A DNA stretch of 64,000 nt from JALZMG01 sp963739975 (GCA_963739975.1 CAVUCK010000008.1:1-64000), one strand, 5' to 3'. Positions 8,102 to 17,323 are shown, counted from the first letter of the stretch. A program made the numbers and translations. The notes: generated by a model from the sequence alone, not told the origin.

Positions 8102-8944
8102 TCATTCCGTGGCGCCGAGCCGCCGGCGCAGCACGGCCGCCGCAGCGACGGACCCGGCGGCGGCGGCCGCGGTCGGTGACGACCCCCCGACCATGGCGGC
8201 CAGGTAGCCACCGGCGAAGGCGTCACCGGCCCCGGTCGTGTCGCCCGCTGCGTCGATCGGTTCGACGGGCACGTGTTCCGTGCGGCCGTCGGCGTGGACG
8301 AGCTCGACGGCGTCAGGGCCGTGCTTCACCACCAACAGCGCCAACCCGGCACCGCGCACCAGCGCCGCTTCTGGTTCGTTGGCGAACACGACGTCGGGGG
8401 CCAGCTCCCGGAGCAGCTCGGCGAAGGCGGCGCGGCCGTACTCCCGCACCACCGCCTCCGACGACACGTCCACGCTGACCTGTCCCCATGCCGACCGGAC
8501 GTGGTGGCACAGCGCCCGTGCCGTCGTCCCGATCGGCTCGGTGCACAGCGAGTAGCCCGGCAGGTGCAGCACGGTGACACCGTCGAGCCACGACCTGTCG
8601 ACCTCGGCCAGGTCGACCGACGCCGCACGGTCCGGGAACATCGTGCGCTCGCCGTCCTCGTCGACCAGCACCACGACCGATCCCGTGCGGCCGCGCCCGC
8701 ACTGCACACGGGCGTCGACCTCGGCGTCGACCAGCTCGTCGATCAGCAGACCCCCGAGGACGTCATCACCGACCCGACCGATGAACCGCGTCCGGCACCC
8801 CGCCGTGGCCGCGGCGACGGCGACGTTCGCCGCGCTGCCACCCCGTCGCCGCTCGATCACGGCCACGTTGTCGGTCCCCCGCGCCGGCCGGCCGATCGTG
8901 CGGACCACCACGTCTTCGACCAGGTCGCCGACGACGCACAGCAC
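8102..8944 (-). CDS. PfkB-family carbohydrate/nucleoside kinase
   Basis: A 280-residue ribokinase-type kinase. The N-terminal PfkB signature 1 region is RRGGSAANVAVAAATAG, with GRVGDDVLGG after it. Signature 2 is DTTGAGDAFAGGYLAAM, containing the catalytic Asp and the anion hole GAGD. VVKHGPDAVEL is the usual substrate/ATP region. The exact sugar or nucleoside cannot be read from the sequence. It precedes the PPOX gene on the same strand. A 65-bp tandem repeat begins 21 bp upstream of the start. Confidence 0.85.
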   Translation of the reverse strand: MLCVVGDLVEDVVVRTIGRPARGTDNVAVIERRRGGSAANVAVAAATAGCRTRFIGRVGDDVLGGLLIDELVDAEVDARVQCGRGRTGSVVVLVDEDGERTMFPDRAASVDLAEVDRSWLDGVTVLHLPGYSLCTEPIGTTARALCHHVRSAWGQVSVDVSSEAVVREYGRAAFAELLRELAPDVVFANEPEAALVRGAGLALLVVKHGPDAVELVHADGRTEHVPVEPIDAAGDTTGAGDAFAGGYLAAMVGGSSPTAAAAAGSVAAAAVLRRRLGATE

Positions 8945-8964
8945 CGACTCTGTGTACCAGAGGC

Positions 8965-9095
8965 TCAGTTGACCATCGTTCGCTCGCTTGGTCTCGCCGC
9001 TGGTGTGGTGGTCTGGCCCGGACGCTCGCTCAATTGACCATCGTTCGCTCGCTTGGTCTCGCCGCTGGTGTGGTGGTCTGGCCCGGACGCTCGCT
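8965..9095. repeat. 65-bp tandem repeat (two copies)
   Basis: Two almost identical units, 8965-9029 and 9030-9094, begin tcagttgaccatcg and tcaattgaccatcg and share gttcgctcgcttggtctcgc and tggtctggcccggacgctcg. A third unit is started and broken (tcaatgg). The repeat fills the gap between the divergent PfkB and PutA genes, so both promoters must lie in or beside it. It shares the cgctcg/cgttcg flavour of the dispersed repeat at 17223, 34232 and 58801 but is not the same sequence. Confidence 0.85.
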
Positions 9096-9103
9096 TCAAT
9101 GGC

Positions 9104-12100
9104 GTGGTGGCCGACGATGTGAGCACAGCCGTCGAGCGCGCCGCCGCGCTGCTGGACGCGGCGGCGACCCGCACGACGTTCCGGGAGCGGCGTCGGGCCT
9201 CCCGGCTCGGCCGCCTGCTCGGCGACGGCGCGGGGCGCGAGCTGCTGTTCGCCCTGACCGACGAGGTGCTGCGCACACCCACGGCGGCGCGCTCGATGGC
9301 CCAGCTGCGGGCGCTCGTCGACGCGGGCCTACCGTCCGCACTACCGCCCGCCGACCGCGCCGCGCTGCGTCTCGCTGCGCTCGGCTCCCGCATGGCGCCG
9401 CGTGTCGTCGCCGCCGTCGTCCGCAAGCGGATCCGCGCCGAGACGCGCGGCGTCATCGTCGCCGCCGAGGATCCGGCGTTCGCCCGCCACGTGGCCGGCC
9501 GCCGGGCCCAGGGCTTCACCCTCAACGTCAACCTCCTCGGCGAGGCGATCCTCGGTGATGGCGAGGCCCAGCATCGCCTCGATGCGCTGTGCGCCCGGAT
9601 GCGCAGGCCGGACGTCGGGTACGTGTCGGTGAAGATCTCGGCCCTGTGCGCCGATCTCGACGTGCTGGCCTTCGACCACGAGGTCGACCGCATCGCCGAG
9701 CGCCTGCGCACGGTGTTCACCGTCGCCGCCGACCAGGACCCGCCGGTGTTCGTCAACCTCGACATGGAGGAGTACCGCGACCTCGAGCTGACCGTCGCCG
9801 CGTTCTGCAGGGTGCTCGACGAGCCGGCCCACCGGGCCCTCCCTGCCGGCATCGTCCTGCAGGCCTATCTGCCTGACTCCCACGACGTGCTCGCCGACCT
9901 GGCCCGCTGGGCCGGCGAGCGACGGCGGGCCGGTGGGGGCTGGACCAAGGTGCGCCTGGTCAAGGGCGCCAACCTGGCGATGGAGCACGTCGACGCCGAG
10001 CTCGGCGGCTGGACTCCCGCCCCCTATGCGACCAAGGCGGAGGTCGACGCCAGCTACAAGGTCCTGCTCGACCGGGCCCTCGACGCCGCCGCCGCCGGCG
10101 AGCTGGTGGTCGGCGTCGGGAGCCACAACCTGTTCGACGTGGCGTGGGCGTTGCTGGCCCGTGAGCAACGGGACCTCGACGACGTCGTCGGCATCGAGAT
10201 GCTCGAGGGCATGGCACCGCCCCAGGCCCGAGCCGTGCTCGACGAGGCTGACGGCGTGCTGCTGTACACGCCGGTCGTCGCCGCCGAGGACTTCGCCGCC
10301 AGCATCGCCTACCTCTCGCGGCGGCTCGACGAGAACGCCGGACCGCAGAACTTCCTCCGGTCGCTGTTCACCATCGAGGTCGGCTCACCGGTCTGGGACC
10401 GCGAGCGGGCGCGCTTCGAGGCCGCCGTCGCCGACCGCCGATCGGTGTCGACGGACCCGCGCCGGCGCCAGGACCGTCGCACGGAGCGCCGCACGTTCGA
10501 CCCCGACGAGCCGTTCGCCAACGAGCCCGACACCGACTTCACGCGCGTCGCCAACCGGTCATGGATCACCGCCCATCTGCGCGACGACCGGCCTGCCGAG
10601 CTGCCGCCGCTCATCACGACGCTCGACGGCATCGACCAGCTCGTCGCCCGGGCCAGATCCGGCGCGACGACCTGGAGCGCGACCTCGACGGGCGAGCGGC
10701 GCGCCGCCCTCGCCCGGGTGGCCGAAGCGCTGGCCGGCGGACGCGGACGGATCCTCGCCGTGATGGCGTACGAGACGGGCAAGACCGTCCACGAAGGGGA
10801 TCCCGAGGTCTCCGAAGCGGTCGACTTCGCCCGCTGGGCCGCCGAGTGCACCCGCACGCTCGACGACCTCGCCGCCGACGGGGTGCGCGCCGATCCGCTC
10901 GGCGTGGTGCTGGTCGCCGGTCCGTGGAACTTCCCGACGGCGATCCCGACCAACGGCGTGGTGGCGGCGCTGGCCGCCGGCAACGCCGTGCTGCTCAAGC
11001 CCGCTCCGGAGGCGGTCGCGACGGCGCGCGAGCTGGTCCGCCTCGTCCACGCCGCAGGGATCCCCGAGGACGTCGTGCAACTCGTGCGGTGCCCGGACGA
11101 CGACGTCGGCCGTCACCTCGTCACGCACCGCGACGTCGACGGGGTCGTGCTCACCGGGTCGTACGACACCGCCCAACTGTTCCTCGGTTGGGACCCGGCG
11201 CTGCACCTCGTCGCCGAGACCAGCGGGAAGAACTCGCTCGTGATCAGCCAGACCGCCGACGTCGACGAGGCGCTGCACGACCTCGTGCGATCGGCCTTCG
11301 GTCACGCCGGCCAGAAGTGCTCGGCGGCCAGCCTGGCGATCGTCGAAGCCCCGCTCTACGACGACACCCGGTTCCTCGGCCGGCTGGCCGACGCCGTGCG
11401 CACACTGCCGCGTCGGCCGTCCGACCGACCTGGCGACGACGATGGGCCCGGTCATCGCACCGCCGCGAGGTCCGCTGGCACGGGCGTTGACGGAGCTCGA
11501 TGCCGGCGAGTCGTGGCTCGTCGAACCCCGCCGGCTCGACGAGCGGCTGTGGACACCCGGCGTCCGGCTCGGCGTGCGGGCCGGGTCGTGGTTCCACCAG
11601 ACCGAATGCTTCGGGCCGGTGCTCGGCGTGATGCGGGCCGACGACCTGGACCACGCGCTGGCACTCCAGAACGGCGTCGCGTTCGGGCTGACCGGCGGGC
11701 TGCACAGCCTGGACGACGCCGAGGTCGAGACGTGGCTGGAACGGGTCCAGGTCGGCAACGCCTACGTCAACCGGCACACGACCGGAGCGATCGTCCGCCG
11801 CCAGCCGTTCGGCGGGTGGAAGCGCTCCGCCATCGGGCGCGGTGCCAAGACCGGCGGGCCGGGTGACATCCTGCGGTTCGTGCGCTTCTGTCACCGCGAT
11901 GAGACCAGCCTCGTTGGGGCCATCCGCTCGTACCGACGATGGTGGGACGAGCAGTTCGGCATCCCCATCGATCGCAGCGGGCTGCGCGGCGAGGCCAACG
12001 TGCTGCGCTATCGCCCGGTCGAGCGCGTCGTGGTGCGCACCGGCCCAGCGACACCGCCGCTGGACGTCGAGTCGCTGCGGGCCGCCGCCGAGATCGCCGG

Positions 12101-12374
12101 CGTCGCGGTCGACGTGTCCGGGCCTGACGAGGGCGACGCCGCGCTCGCCGCCCGGTTGCCCAGCTCGGGCGCCGAGCGGTTGCGGCTGCTGGTGCCGTGC
12201 GACGACGAGCTGCGGCGGGCCGCCCACGCCAGCGGCATCGCCGTCGACGAAACAGCGGTGACCCACGACGGTCGCGTCGAGCTGCCGTGCTGGCTGCGCG
12301 AGCAGGCCATCTCGCGCACCCTCCACCGCCACGGTCGCATCCCCGACGAGCCACTGGAGCTGCACCGTGGCTGA
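9104..12374 (+). pseudogene. putA: PutA: proline dehydrogenase / P5C dehydrogenase, one frameshift
   Basis: Bifunctional enzyme oxidising L-proline to P5C (FAD domain) and then to glutamate (NAD+ domain). The first frame runs from GTG 9104. PRODH barrel motifs include VSVKISALCADLDVL, VNLDMEEYRDLELTV, KVRLVKGANLAME, YATKAEVDASYK and RRLDENAGPQNF. The ALDH domain shows VAGPWNFPTAIPTN, AETSGKNSLVIS and GHAGQKCSAASLAIV with the catalytic Cys. At about 11408-11412 the frame breaks. From 11442 the +1-shifted frame gives TTMGPVIAPP, QTECFGPVLGVMRADD, NRHTTGAIVRRQPFGGWKRS and the C-terminal domain to 12374. One surplus base explains it. No ornithine/DNA-binding RHH domain is present, so it is the catalytic type of PutA. 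Confidence 0.85.
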
Positions 12375-14196
12375 GCTCGGCGGGTTGTCGGTCTGGCGCC
12401 ACGGGATCGTCGGCGTAGCGGTGGCCGGCAGCGCCGTGCTCGCCGGCACCGGCGTGATCGGCTCCGACGCCCGCGACGAACGGTTCGAGTCGAAGCAGGT
12501 GGTGGTGACACCGGCCGGCGGTGACGCGATCCGGATCACCGAGATCGTCGACATCGACTTCGGCGACGAGGAGCGCAGGGGGTACCAGCGCATCGTCCCC
12601 AACGACTTCGGCGAACCGACCGACGTGACCGCCTTCTCCTCCGACGCTCCCGACGACGTCGACGTGGCACCACTCGGGTCCGAGACCCGGATCCGCGTCG
12701 GCGATCCCGACGTCACGACCACCGGTCAGCACCGCTACGAGCTCGCCTACACGCTGCCCGAGGCGCGGGTGACGTCGGGGCAGCTGGCCCTCGACGTCAT
12801 CGCGCCGGGCGAGGAGCTGGCCACCGAACGCTTCGAGATCGTCGTCGACGGGTTCCGCCTGGACGACCCGCAGTGCAACGTGGGTGCGCTCGGGGCCGAG
12901 GGCGGGTGCGACCTCCGTGAGGTCGCCGACGGCACCTATCGCGCCGAGATCGAACCGCTCGAGGCGGGCGACGGCATCACGATCGGCGGGACCATCGTCG
13001 AGGTGGTCGAGCCGATCGACGTCGCCGCGCCAGCGTTGCCGGAGCGGATCACGGAGGACAGCCGGCTGCCGCTGGCCGTGTCGATGGTCCCGCTCGGGCT
13101 GGCGTCGGGCGGCGCCGTGTACCTGTGGTCGCGCCGGCGCGGCCGCAACGAGGTGTTCGCCGGTGGCGCCGCTGACGCCGCCTACGGCACGCCGACGCCG
13201 CGCCGTGACCCCGGTGCCGCGCTGCCACCGCCGAGCCTCGGCGTGGCACCGGTGGCGCCGGCCGAGCCGCGGCCCGTCCGGCTGGTGGCCGACGAGCGCC
13301 TGGGCGACCTGGCGACCACCGAGTTCGTCCCGCCAACGGGCATCCACCCGTGGCAGGGCGCCGTGCTGGTCGCCGAGCGGATCGACGAAGGCGTCGTCGG
13401 CACGTGGTTCAGCGGGCTGGCGGCGCGTGACGTGCTGACCATCGAGCGCAACGAGGACGACGACGTCGTGCTCGGGCGGGGGCCGCGCTACGACACCGCG
13501 TCGGCGGACGAGCGGGCGGTGCTCGATCCGCTGTTCGGTGGGCGCGGCGACGTCACGCTGAACAGCTACGACAAGGACTTCGCCACGGCGTGGCGCAACG
13601 TGCGGACCATGCAGGGCCGGGCGATCGCCGCGTCCGGGTGGTGGAAGCACGACCCGCCCAAGCCCGGCGGGTCCGGTGGGCGCCGGTGGTTGCTCTTCGT
13701 CGTGCTCGCGGTGTGGATCACCATCGCCGCCGGATCGGTCGTCGGCGCGGTGCTCGGTGCCCTCGGCTCGCCGATCGCGGCGATCGCCTTCGGCATCGTC
13801 GTGCCGGGAGTCGTCGGCCTGGCGGCGTACCAGACGCTGCGGCCGGCGCGCAGCGCCACCGGTTCGGCGCTGGCGCTGCGCACCGAGTCGTTCCGTCGGT
13901 TCCTGGTCGCCTCGGAGGGCCGCCACGTGGAGTGGGCATGGTCCAAGGGGCTGCTGCGCGAGTACTCGGCGTGGGCCGTCGCCCTCGGGGCGGCGTCAGC
14001 GTGGAAGCGGGCGCTGTCGGCGTCGAGCGTGCCGCCGACCGAGTACGTCAGCGGCCCGCTGCTCGTCTACACGATGGGACCGTCGTTCTCCAGCGCCCAC
14101 ACCGCGCCATCGAGCAGCGGTGGCGGCGGAGGCGGCGGGTTCTCGGGCGGCAGCGTCGGCGGCGGAGGCGGCGGCGGCAGCTCCGGCAGCTGGTGA
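12367..14196 (+). CDS. DUF2207-type membrane protein with Gly-rich tail
   Basis: A 609-residue protein. An N-terminal membrane/signal segment (IVGVAVAGSAVLAGTGVIG) precedes a DUF2207 extracytoplasmic domain (ITEIVDIDFGDEERRGYQRIVPN). A transmembrane helix (LAVSMVPLGLASGGAVYLW) follows, then a cytosolic region and two more TM helices (LLFVVLAVWITIAAGSVVGA, IAAIAFGIVVPGVVGLAAY). The C-terminal tail is almost only Gly and Ser (GGGGGGGFSGGSVGGGGGG), a hallmark of this family. The GTG start overlaps the end of putA by 8 bp, so it is probably cotranslated with it. Function of the family is unknown. Confidence 0.8.
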   Translation: MAELGGLSVWRHGIVGVAVAGSAVLAGTGVIGSDARDERFESKQVVVTPAGGDAIRITEIVDIDFGDEERRGYQRIVPNDFGEPTDVTAFSSDAPDDVDVAPLGSETRIRVGDPDVTTTGQHRYELAYTLPEARVTSGQLALDVIAPGEELATERFEIVVDGFRLDDPQCNVGALGAEGGCDLREVADGTYRAEIEPLEAGDGITIGGTIVEVVEPIDVAAPALPERITEDSRLPLAVSMVPLGLASGGAVYLWSRRRGRNEVFAGGAADAAYGTPTPRRDPGAALPPPSLGVAPVAPAEPRPVRLVADERLGDLATTEFVPPTGIHPWQGAVLVAERIDEGVVGTWFSGLAARDVLTIERNEDDDVVLGRGPRYDTASADERAVLDPLFGGRGDVTLNSYDKDFATAWRNVRTMQGRAIAASGWWKHDPPKPGGSGGRRWLLFVVLAVWITIAAGSVVGAVLGALGSPIAAIAFGIVVPGVVGLAAYQTLRPARSATGSALALRTESFRRFLVASEGRHVEWAWSKGLLREYSAWAVALGAASAWKRALSASSVPPTEYVSGPLLVYTMGPSFSSAHTAPSSSGGGGGGGFSGGSVGGGGGGGSSGSW

Positions 14197-14236
14197 GGCC
14201 GACATCTGTGAGCCCAGCCGACTCACATCCGCCCGT

Positions 14237-15649
14237 TCAGCTCACCGTTCGGGCCGCGGGCGCGAGGGTGGCGGCGGCGTAGCCGCCGATGACGTCGGAG
14301 ACGTCGGTGAAGCCGTTGGCCCGCAGCGTCGAGGCGGCGACGCTGGAGCGGTAGCCGCCGGCGCAGTAGACGACCGTCGGGCGCTGCGGGTCGAGCTCGC
14401 CGATCCGCCCGACCAGCGCCGGCAGGGCGATGTGGCGGGCGCCGTCGAGCATCCCGTCGGCCACCTCGCCACGGTTGCGGACGTCGACCAGCTGCAGATC
14501 ACCGACCTCCCGGCGCCGGGTCGCCAGCCCGGCGGCCGTCAGCCGTGACGCCTGCTCGGCCAGTTCGGGGTGGGCGGCCAGCGTGCCGTCGACGTCGGCC
14601 AGCACGCCGACCACGTCGTCGAACCCGATGCGGGCGAGGCGCACCTTGGCCTCCTGCTCGTGGCCCGGTTCGGTCACCAGCACGATCGACGACCCGGCCG
14701 GGACGACCTCGCCGACGCACTCGGCGAACCGACCGCCGAGCCCGACGTTGATCGATCCGCGGAGGTGACCGGTGGCGAACGCCGCCGGATCACGGGCGTC
14801 GATCACCGTCGCACCGGCGGATCGGGCCGCCAGCACGTCGTCGACCGCCATCCGGGCCACCGGCTCGGTCTCGTCGAGGACGTCGTGGGCGGACCGGTTC
14901 TGGTGAGAGGCGAACGGGAAGTAGGCCGGAGCCGTGGTCTGGCCGTCGAGCACGGCCGCCACGAAGGCCTCCTCGGACATCGGGGCCAGGGCGTAATTCG
15001 TGCGCATCTGCTCGCCGATCGTGCTGACCGTCTCGGTCGACAGGTTCTTGCCGCACGCCGAGCCGGCGCCGTGGGCCGGGAAGACCTTGGTCGCGTCGGG
15101 CAGGGTCATCAGCTGGGTGCGCAGCGATCGGTAGAGGTCGACGGCCAGGTCGTCGGCCGACGCACCGTCCGACGACAGCAGGTCCGGGCGCCCGACGTCA
15201 CCGATGAACAGGGTGTCGCCGGTCAGCACCCCGTACGGCTCGTCGTCCGGGTCGACGCGGATCACCAGGCTGATCGACTCCGGCGTGTGGCCGGGCGTCG
15301 AGCGCACCTCGAGCGACACGGCACCGAGGTCGATGCGGGCGCCGTCGGCCATCGGCGTGATCGGGAACTCGACGCGGCCGGCGGCCGCCGCGCCGTAGAC
15401 GATCTCGGCCCCGGTGCGCCGGGCCAGCTCGAGGTGACCGGACAGGAAGTCGGCATGGAAGTGCGTCTCGATGACGTGCTCGATGCGCAGCCCCTCGCTG
15501 TCTGCATCGTCCACGTACTCGTCGACGTCGCGGCGCGGGTCCACGACGACCGCCCGGCCCGTCGACCGGTCGCCGACCAGGTAGGAGGCTTGCGACAGGC
15601 ACCCGAGGTAGTACTGGCGGAAGAACAGCGGGCCCGCAGCGTCGTCCAT
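14237..15649 (-). CDS. Persulfide dioxygenase-like MBL-fold protein with two rhodanese domains
   Basis: A 470-residue fusion. The N-terminal ETHE1-like metallo-beta-lactamase domain (about 1-250) has the metal motif THFHADFLSGH, further ligands in STPGHTPES and GDTLFIGDVGRPDL, and KVFPAHGAGSACG. Two rhodanese modules follow. The second keeps a catalytic-type loop CAGGYRSS; the first (DARDPAAFATGHLRGSINV) lacks an obvious active Cys. Family members oxidise glutathione or low-molecular-weight persulfides and transfer sulfane sulfur. The ATG at 15649 begins at the usual MBL start (PLFFRQYYLGCLSQASYLVGD); in-frame sequence further upstream runs through the tRNA-like gene and is not coding. It is probably cytosolic. 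Confidence 0.85.
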   Translation of the reverse strand: MDDAAGPLFFRQYYLGCLSQASYLVGDRSTGRAVVVDPRRDVDEYVDDADSEGLRIEHVIETHFHADFLSGHLELARRTGAEIVYGAAAAGRVEFPITPMADGARIDLGAVSLEVRSTPGHTPESISLVIRVDPDDEPYGVLTGDTLFIGDVGRPDLLSSDGASADDLAVDLYRSLRTQLMTLPDATKVFPAHGAGSACGKNLSTETVSTIGEQMRTNYALAPMSEEAFVAAVLDGQTTAPAYFPFASHQNRSAHDVLDETEPVARMAVDDVLAARSAGATVIDARDPAAFATGHLRGSINVGLGGRFAECVGEVVPAGSSIVLVTEPGHEQEAKVRLARIGFDDVVGVLADVDGTLAAHPELAEQASRLTAAGLATRRREVGDLQLVDVRNRGEVADGMLDGARHIALPALVGRIGELDPQRPTVVYCAGGYRSSVAASTLRANGFTDVSDVIGGYAAATLAPAARTVS

Positions 15650-15738
15650 CGCCCCACGATGCCACGCCCTCCCACGCGTTTGTGCGCTGACGCGCGACCG
15701 GCCGGTCGCCGCCGCACGAACGCGATGAACTGGGGGGC

Positions 15739-15768
15739 TTGCGGGAGGTGGGCGAGCTGATCTAGGTT
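15739..15768 (+). promoter_or_regulatory. Candidate promoter of the tRNA-like gene
   Basis: TTGCGG (15739-15744) and TAGGTT (15763-15768), separated by 18 bp, resemble sigma-70 -35 and -10 boxes. They would start transcription a few bases before the tRNA-like RNA at 15781. This is pattern only; high-GC promoters are weakly conserved. Confidence 0.35.
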
Positions 15769-15780
15769 CATCCGACCCAA

Positions 15781-15849
15781 GGGGGGCGTAGCTCAGCTGG
15801 GAGAGCACGGCTTGCCGCGACAGAGGTTCAAATCCTCTCCCCTCCACCA
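15781..15849 (+). ncRNA. tRNA-Ala-like RNA lacking the anticodon loop
   Basis: The D arm is normal (GCTC AGCTGGGA GAGC at 15791-15806). The T arm is normal (AGAGG TTCAAAT CCTCT at 15822-15838). The 3' acceptor strand CCCCTCC (15839-15845) is followed by A73 and an encoded CCA. It pairs with the 5' G-run and gives a G:U at position 3:70, plus G1:C72 and G2:C71; one C:C mismatch lies at the base of the stem. Between the D and T arms there are only about 15 nt instead of about 23. These form CGGC-TT-GCCG plus four bases, so the 7-nt anticodon loop is missing. G3:U70 with A73 is the alanine identity set recognised by AlaRS. Length is about 69 nt. It is either a functional tRNA-like RNA, a leader-RNA tRNA mimic, or a tRNA-Ala pseudogene. 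Confidence 0.65.
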
Positions 15850-15857
15850 AGATCGCA

Positions 15858-15898
15858 CCAGGCTCAGGGTCACCGCGCCTGGCCATTCGCCCAGGAGG
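15858..15898 (+). promoter_or_regulatory. Two mutually exclusive hairpins ahead of the AlaRS-like gene
   Basis: CCAGGC (15858-15863) can pair with GCCTGG (15877-15882). CCTGG (15878-15882) can alternatively pair with CCAGG (15891-15895), which overlaps the Shine-Dalgarno AGGAGG (15893-15898) of the next gene. The two folds exclude each other, so one would free and one would mask the ribosome binding site. Whether they form is untested. Confidence 0.35.
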
Positions 15899-15903
15899 CC
15901 CTG

Positions 15904-17223
15904 ATGTCGTGGACCGTGGACGAGATCGCCCGCAAGTTCCTCTCCTTCATGGAGGAGCGCGGCCACGCCATCATCGAGGGTCACTCCGTGCGCTCGCCGA
16001 CCGACGACGTGCTGTTCACCACGGCGGGCATGCACCCGCTGACGCCGTACCTGCTCGGTGAGCCGCACCCGGACGGCCGCCGCCTCGCCGACGTGCAGCG
16101 CTGCGTGCGCACGACCGACATCGAGGAGGTCGGCGACAACAGCCACCTCACCGTCTTCGAGATGCTCGGCAACTGGAGCCTCGGCGACTACTTCAAGGAG
16201 ACGTCGATCCCCCAGTCGTTCGACCTGCTGATGGAGTACGGCGTCGATCCGAACAAGCTCTACGTGTCGGTCTTCGGAGGCAGCGACGAGGCGCCGGCCG
16301 ATCCGGACTCCCCCGGAATCTGGCGGCAGGTGTTCGCCGACGCCGGCGTCGATCCGACCGGGCGGATCAACCCCCTCGGTGCCGACGACAACTGGTGGTC
16401 GAACGGCCCCACCGGCCCGTGCGGCCCCGACACCGAGATGTTCGTCTGGGTCGGCGACGGCGACGCTCCCCCGTTCGCCGACATCCCCGAGTTCGTGGAG
16501 ATCTGGAACAACGTCTTCATGACGTTCGACCGCAGCGCCGACGGTGGCCTCACCGAGCTGACCCAGCACAACGTGGACACCGGGATGGGCCTCGAGCGGA
16601 TCGCCCTGTTCCTCAACGGCCACAACTCCGTGTGGCAGCTCGACGAGATGGTGCGACTGCAGGAGGCCGTGGCCGACCCGCTCGGCACGTCACTCGACCG
16701 CCTCGACGAGGCCGCAAGCGTCTCGCTGCGCATCATCACCGACCACCTGCGCGGCAGCCTGGCCATCGCCGCCGCCGGCATCTACCCCTCGGCCACCCGC
16801 CAGGGCTACATCCTGCGCAAGCTGATCCGCCGCGCCGTTCGCCACGCCGAGCTGCTGATGGGCACGGACCAAGGCCTGGCCGCGGCGCTGGCCACGTCGA
16901 CCGCCAACGCTGCGGAGATCATCGGCGTCCGCTGGCCGGACGTCGGTGCCACCGGGACGGGCGACCAGGCGCGCGAGACCATCGCCAAGGAGACCGAGAA
17001 GTTCGCCAAGACGGTGCGCCGGGGGGTCGAGAACCTCCACGAGGTGGCCGACGAGACCGGCGTCTTCGACGGCGACCTGGCATTCCGCCTGGCCGACGAG
17101 CGGGGGTTCCCGGCCGAGCTGTCGCTCGAGGAGGCCCAGCGCATGGGGCTGACCATCGACCCCGACTGGAACGTGCGCTACGAGGAGCTGCGCGAACAGC
17201 AGCGAGCGCGCTCACGCGGATGA
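15904..17223 (+). CDS. Stand-alone alanyl-tRNA synthetase catalytic-domain protein
   Basis: A 439-residue class II synthetase paralogue covering only the AlaRS aminoacylation and tRNA-acceptor-recognition parts; a full AlaRS is near 870 residues. Motif 1 region: LFTTAGMHPLTPYLLG. Motif 2: QRCVRTTDIEEVG and FEMLGNWSLGDYFK (residues about 65-98). Further blocks are GPTGPCGPDTEMF (about 168-180), EIWNNVFMTFDR, HNVDTGMGLERIALFL with motif-3-type residues, and YILRKLIRRAVRH. The helical tail (FAKTVRRGVENLHEV) corresponds to the region of E. coli AlaRS that binds the acceptor stem. Editing and C-Ala domains are absent. The Shine-Dalgarno CAGGAGG supports the ATG at 15904. The tRNA-Ala-like gene ends 54 bp upstream. 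It likely activates alanine and may charge that RNA, or may be controlled by it. Confidence 0.85.
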   Translation: MSWTVDEIARKFLSFMEERGHAIIEGHSVRSPTDDVLFTTAGMHPLTPYLLGEPHPDGRRLADVQRCVRTTDIEEVGDNSHLTVFEMLGNWSLGDYFKETSIPQSFDLLMEYGVDPNKLYVSVFGGSDEAPADPDSPGIWRQVFADAGVDPTGRINPLGADDNWWSNGPTGPCGPDTEMFVWVGDGDAPPFADIPEFVEIWNNVFMTFDRSADGGLTELTQHNVDTGMGLERIALFLNGHNSVWQLDEMVRLQEAVADPLGTSLDRLDEAASVSLRIITDHLRGSLAIAAAGIYPSATRQGYILRKLIRRAVRHAELLMGTDQGLAAALATSTANAAEIIGVRWPDVGATGTGDQARETIAKETEKFAKTVRRGVENLHEVADETGVFDGDLAFRLADERGFPAELSLEEAQRMGLTIDPDWNVRYEELREQQRARSRG

Positions 17224-17310
17224 CGTTCACTGCGTTCCCCGGCCACACCACCAGCAGCCTGCGCAGTTGTTGGACGCTCGCTCGCTGGCGCTCGCTCGCT
17301 CGCATCTGCG
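17223..17310 (+). repeat. Dispersed intergenic repeat, copy 1
   Basis: Begins at the last base of the AlaRS-like stop codon. The core (acgttcactgcgttccccgg, then ccacaccaccagcagcctgc) is followed by gcgcagttgttggacgctcg and a tail of cgctcgctggcg and cgctcgctcgctcgcatc. Homologous copies lie at 34232 and 58801. All three sit between codirectional genes, immediately after a stop and just before the next start. Confidence 0.85.
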
Positions 17311-17323
17311 GGCGGCCGTCCCG

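Noticed and set aside
15781..15849. Ordinary tRNA-Ala or tRNA-Gly gene
   Set aside because: The spacing between the D and T arms is about 15 nt and no anticodon stem-loop can be folded, so a standard tRNA call would be wrong unless the assembly lost about seven bases.
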